A stretch of DNA of 6,289 nt from Planctomicrobium sp. Its GTDB lineage: Bacteria; Planctomycetota; Planctomycetia; Planctomycetales; Planctomycetaceae. Position numbers and translations under genes: made by a program. Position 1 is the stretch's first letter; every line of letters starts with the position of its first letter. This document shows positions 3,681-6,289 of the stretch, in pieces. The DNA lies in assembly GCA_029259835.1 (NCBI GenBank), contig JAJDEL010000456.1, forward strand, positions 1 through 6,289, read 5' to 3'. A model generated the notes under the pieces. The model was not told the origin of the DNA. It was given only the letters and a program-made list of their open reading frames with translations, and did not search any database.

Positions 3681-6289
3681 ATGAACAATGAATTGAGCAA
3701 CAACTTGAACGATAAATTCATCCCACTCGACGTCCTTGATCAGAGTGAAGTGGACGATGCGCGGTCGACTGAAATCAACCGTCGCCGTTTTCTAGAAGCT
3801 GCCGGGTTCACGTTTTCACTCGCAGTCCTCAGCGGCTGTACGCGTCCCGATGCGGAACTCGCGCTGCCGATGTTTGACCAACCAGAAGGTGTCATCCCAG
3901 GCAAAGCACTGACGTACGCCTCGACATGCTCCGGCTGTTCGGCAGGCTGCGGTTTGCTTGTTGGTGTCCGCGATGGGCGACCGCTGAAGATGGAAGGCAT
4001 CCCGGAGCATCCGTTTTCCAAGGGTGGCTTGTGTGCCGTCGGACAGGCGTTGCCGCTGGGACTTTATGATAGCCATCGCTTGAAGCAACCTCTGCACAAA
4101 GGCGAAACCTCCGACTGGAAAGAAATCGATCAGGCGATCACACAATCGCTGGGGAAAATTGAATCGTCCGGCGGAGCGGTGCGGTTTGTCACCTCGACGA
4201 TCACAAGTCCGACTCTGCAAGCCTCCATCGACACGTTCCTGAAACGCTTCAAGGATGCTCGGCACATCACGTTCGATTCCGTCAGTAGTTCTTCGATTCT
4301 TGACGCACATCAGCAAACACACGGCGCGAGGTTGTTGCCGCACTATCTGCTTGAGAAGGCCGAAGTTATCGTCGCCTTCGGGGCCGATTTCCTGGGGACA
4401 TGGATCTCGCCGGTCGAATTTACAGCCGGCTGGCGAAACGGTCGCGTGCCTACCGAAGAACATCCGGAGATGTCCTACCACGCTCACTTCGAAGGTCAGG
4501 TGACATTGACCGGCAGCAACGCCGATCGACGATATCGACTGGCACCGGATGAATATGGGGTCGTTCTCAATCATCTTTATGTACAGCTTGCGGAACATGC
4601 TGGCGAAACGGTTGAGCATTCTGAACATGAAGAGTTGCCGATTCCCGCAGCAGAACTCGAAGCTCTGGTTCACCGGCTCTGGGCGGCGCGAGGAAAGAGC
4701 CTCGTTCTCTGCGATCATCAAAACGTTGAGCTTCAGGTACTCGTGAATGCGATCAACAACCTACTCGGCAACTATGGTCACACGCTCGACATCACCAAAC
4801 CGAGTCGACAGCGGCAAGGCAGTGACCAGGATGTTCTGAAACTGGTCGAGGAATTGAAAGACGGAAAAGTCGCGGCGTTGTTCGTCGCTGGAACTGATCT
4901 GACTTACAACCTGCCGGGTCGAGATCAATTGGCGGAAGCGATTGGAAAAGTCGATCTTGTCGTTAGTTTTGCGGAGCGGGAAGATGACTTCGCATCGCTC
5001 ACTCAATTCGTTTGCCCCGATCATCACTTCCTTGAATCATGGCTCGACGCGGAACCCATCACCGATGTCGTTAGCCTCTCGCAACCATTATTGAATCCGT
5101 TGGGCGGGACACGCTCGGTCATGGAAAGCCTGTCGCGCTGGTCAGGTAGTGACGAAACAGCATACGATCTACTGCGAGCCTATTGGGAAGCAAATGTCTT
5201 CCCGCATACAGAAGCGACATCGTTCCGAGACTTCTGGGATCAATCGCTGCACGATGGCTTTGTTCAACTTTCTACCGAAGAAAAAAAAGTCAGCGACTTC
5301 AATACCGCTGCTGTGAAACCGGTTTCCGTTCCTGAAACCGGTGTTTCCGAAAACTACTGCCTTTCGCTCTATTCCAGAATCGGACTGACCGACTCTCGAC
5401 ATGCCCACAACCCCTGGTTGCAGGAACTTCCTGATCCTGTCACAAAAGTAACGTGGGACAACTTCGCCAGTGTTTCTCCAGCAACCGCAGAGAAACTCAA
5501 GTTAAAACAGGGCGATGTGGTCAAGGTTGAAGCCGAAGGTGTTAGCGACTCGCTGGAGTTGCCCGCACTGATTCAACGTGGTCAGCACGACCGTGTCATC
5601 TCCATTGCGTTGGGATACGGAGTGAAAGGGACCGACCGATTCGCGAAGATCGGACCGCAATGGTTCGAAAGCAAGCCAACGGTCGCCGACGGAGAACTGG
5701 TTGGCAAAAACGCCGCTTCGTTCATCGACACCGAACATAGCTCACTGAGTCTGGTTCGCAGCAATGTGTTACTCACGAAAACGAATGAGCGACATCTTCT
5801 CGCTACGACTCAGGAACATCACTCACTCGAAATGCCCCCGAATGTGGCTCCGCGTGGTGCAGAGATCCGGAATATTGTTCAGCACACCTCGCTCTCAGCC
5901 TTCTCAAAAGATCCCGAAGCTGGCAAACCGGAAGAACACTTCGATCCAGAAGATCAACTTTGGCCGAAAGATCACCCAAAAGAAGGACACCGCTGGGGCT
6001 TGGTGATCGACACCAACGCCTGCACCGGTTGCTCGGCGTGTCTGGTTGCGTGTCAATCAGAAAACAATGTGCCGGTCGTTGGCAAAGATGAAGTTCTGCG
6101 GCAACGCGAAATGCACTGGATTCGCCTTGATCGTTATTACGGTGGCGAAGATGACGACCTCACCGTTTCCCATCAACCGATGATGTGTCAGCACTGCGAC
6201 AACGCTCCATGCGAAACGGTCTGCCCGGTTCTCGCCACGGTCCACAATGAAGAGGGACTCAACGAACAGGTCTACAACCGCTGCGTCGG
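3681..6289 (+). CDS. actB: Alternative complex III subunit ActB, iron-sulfur protein (3' partial)
   Basis: Large peripheral subunit of ACIII; 869 codons are visible and the frame is open at the window end. Residues 34-52 are a Tat-type signal: RRRFL (34-38), a short hydrophobic stretch, then LSGC (50-53), which could also be a lipobox with Cys53 lipidated. Next comes a molybdopterin-oxidoreductase-like domain (B1, about 75-690). It starts with C83-x2-C86-x3-C90 and C118, and contains HAHNPWLQELPDPV (574-587) and a DVVKVEAEG-type barrel, family-typical regions near the C-terminal end of B1. A ferredoxin-like domain (B2) follows: C781, C784, C787, C791 (CTGCSACLVAC), then C836, C839, C844, C848, with a third set starting at C868 when the sequence stops. 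In ACIII, B2 clusters relay electrons from quinol toward ActA hemes; B1 is thought to lack the Mo cofactor. The gene starts 10 bases after actA with little Shine-Dalgarno signal, suggesting translational coupling. ActC, the membrane quinol-binding NrfD-like subunit, should follow. Confidence 0.93.
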   Translation, partial: MNNELSNNLNDKFIPLDVLDQSEVDDARSTEINRRRFLEAAGFTFSLAVLSGCTRPDAELALPMFDQPEGVIPGKALTYASTCSGCSAGCGLLVGVRDGRPLKMEGIPEHPFSKGGLCAVGQALPLGLYDSHRLKQPLHKGETSDWKEIDQAITQSLGKIESSGGAVRFVTSTITSPTLQASIDTFLKRFKDARHITFDSVSSSSILDAHQQTHGARLLPHYLLEKAEVIVAFGADFLGTWISPVEFTAGWRNGRVPTEEHPEMSYHAHFEGQVTLTGSNADRRYRLAPDEYGVVLNHLYVQLAEHAGETVEHSEHEELPIPAAELEALVHRLWAARGKSLVLCDHQNVELQVLVNAINNLLGNYGHTLDITKPSRQRQGSDQDVLKLVEELKDGKVAALFVAGTDLTYNLPGRDQLAEAIGKVDLVVSFAEREDDFASLTQFVCPDHHFLESWLDAEPITDVVSLSQPLLNPLGGTRSVMESLSRWSGSDETAYDLLRAYWEANVFPHTEATSFRDFWDQSLHDGFVQLSTEEKKVSDFNTAAVKPVSVPETGVSENYCLSLYSRIGLTDSRHAHNPWLQELPDPVTKVTWDNFASVSPATAEKLKLKQGDVVKVEAEGVSDSLELPALIQRGQHDRVISIALGYGVKGTDRFAKIGPQWFESKPTVADGELVGKNAASFIDTEHSSLSLVRSNVLLTKTNERHLLATTQEHHSLEMPPNVAPRGAEIRNIVQHTSLSAFSKDPEAGKPEEHFDPEDQLWPKDHPKEGHRWGLVIDTNACTGCSACLVACQSENNVPVVGKDEVLRQREMHWIRLDRYYGGEDDDLTVSHQPMMCQHCDNAPCETVCPVLATVHNEEGLNEQVYNRCV

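Noticed and set aside
3668..3683. Frameshift splitting a single ActA-ActB gene
   Set aside because: ActA ends naturally after its fifth heme motif, and ActB begins with its own N-terminal tail and Tat signal, so these are two complete gene boundaries.
3816..4721. Minus-strand open frame of 301 codons opposite actB
   Set aside because: It lies entirely inside the well-supported actB frame, shows no recognisable domain or membrane pattern, and is arginine- and cysteine-scattered as expected from an antisense shadow of a GC-biased gene.

Overview
The window looks like a piece of chromosome from a bacterium with an alternative complex III (ACIII) respiratory chain. It most resembles a Planctomycetota genome: moderate GC, loosely spaced operons, short heptamer repeats between genes, and ActA and ActB as two separate adjacent genes. 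That lineage is an inference from protein style and repeats; no marker gene in the window fixes it. All four genes lie on the + strand, and both the first and last run off the window edges.

Left half (1-2724): two different members of the nitrate/nitrite porter (NNP) branch of the major facilitator superfamily, 51 bases apart. The first is an NRT2/NrtP-like transporter missing its N-terminal part, with a DoxX-type four-helix membrane domain fused to its C-terminus. The second is a complete NarK protein of 530 residues. It keeps both substrate-binding arginines and the NNP signature motifs, and has two extra hydrophobic segments between the two transporter halves. Together they probably import nitrate and export nitrite.

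Middle (2725-3016): a 292-base intergenic region with no convincing gene of normal size. It holds four short arrays of 7-bp repeats in a nested, mirror-like order: AGTGGGT, TGTCAAT/TGTCATT, AATGACA, ACCCACT. It also holds a separate small GTTCC...GGAAC hairpin. It ends with a strong ribosome binding site and a 12-codon mini-ORF whose stop overlaps the next start codon.

Right half (3017-6289): the first two genes of an ACIII operon. actA encodes a membrane-anchored pentaheme cytochrome c. actB, cut by the window end, encodes the large iron-sulfur subunit, with a molybdopterin-oxidoreductase-like domain followed by a ferredoxin-like domain. ACIII oxidises menaquinol/quinol and passes electrons to periplasmic carriers or directly to a terminal oxidase. 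The remaining subunits (ActC, D, E, F) would be expected just downstream. The B1 domain of this ActB keeps a full four-cysteine N-terminal cluster motif that is degenerate in the structurally characterised ACIII type as I remember it.

Taken together, the window joins nitrate/nitrite transport to a quinol-oxidising respiratory complex. The repeat-rich spacer suggests two separate transcription units. The items most worth checking are the transporter-DoxX fusion, the nested heptamer repeats and the retained cysteine set in ActB.
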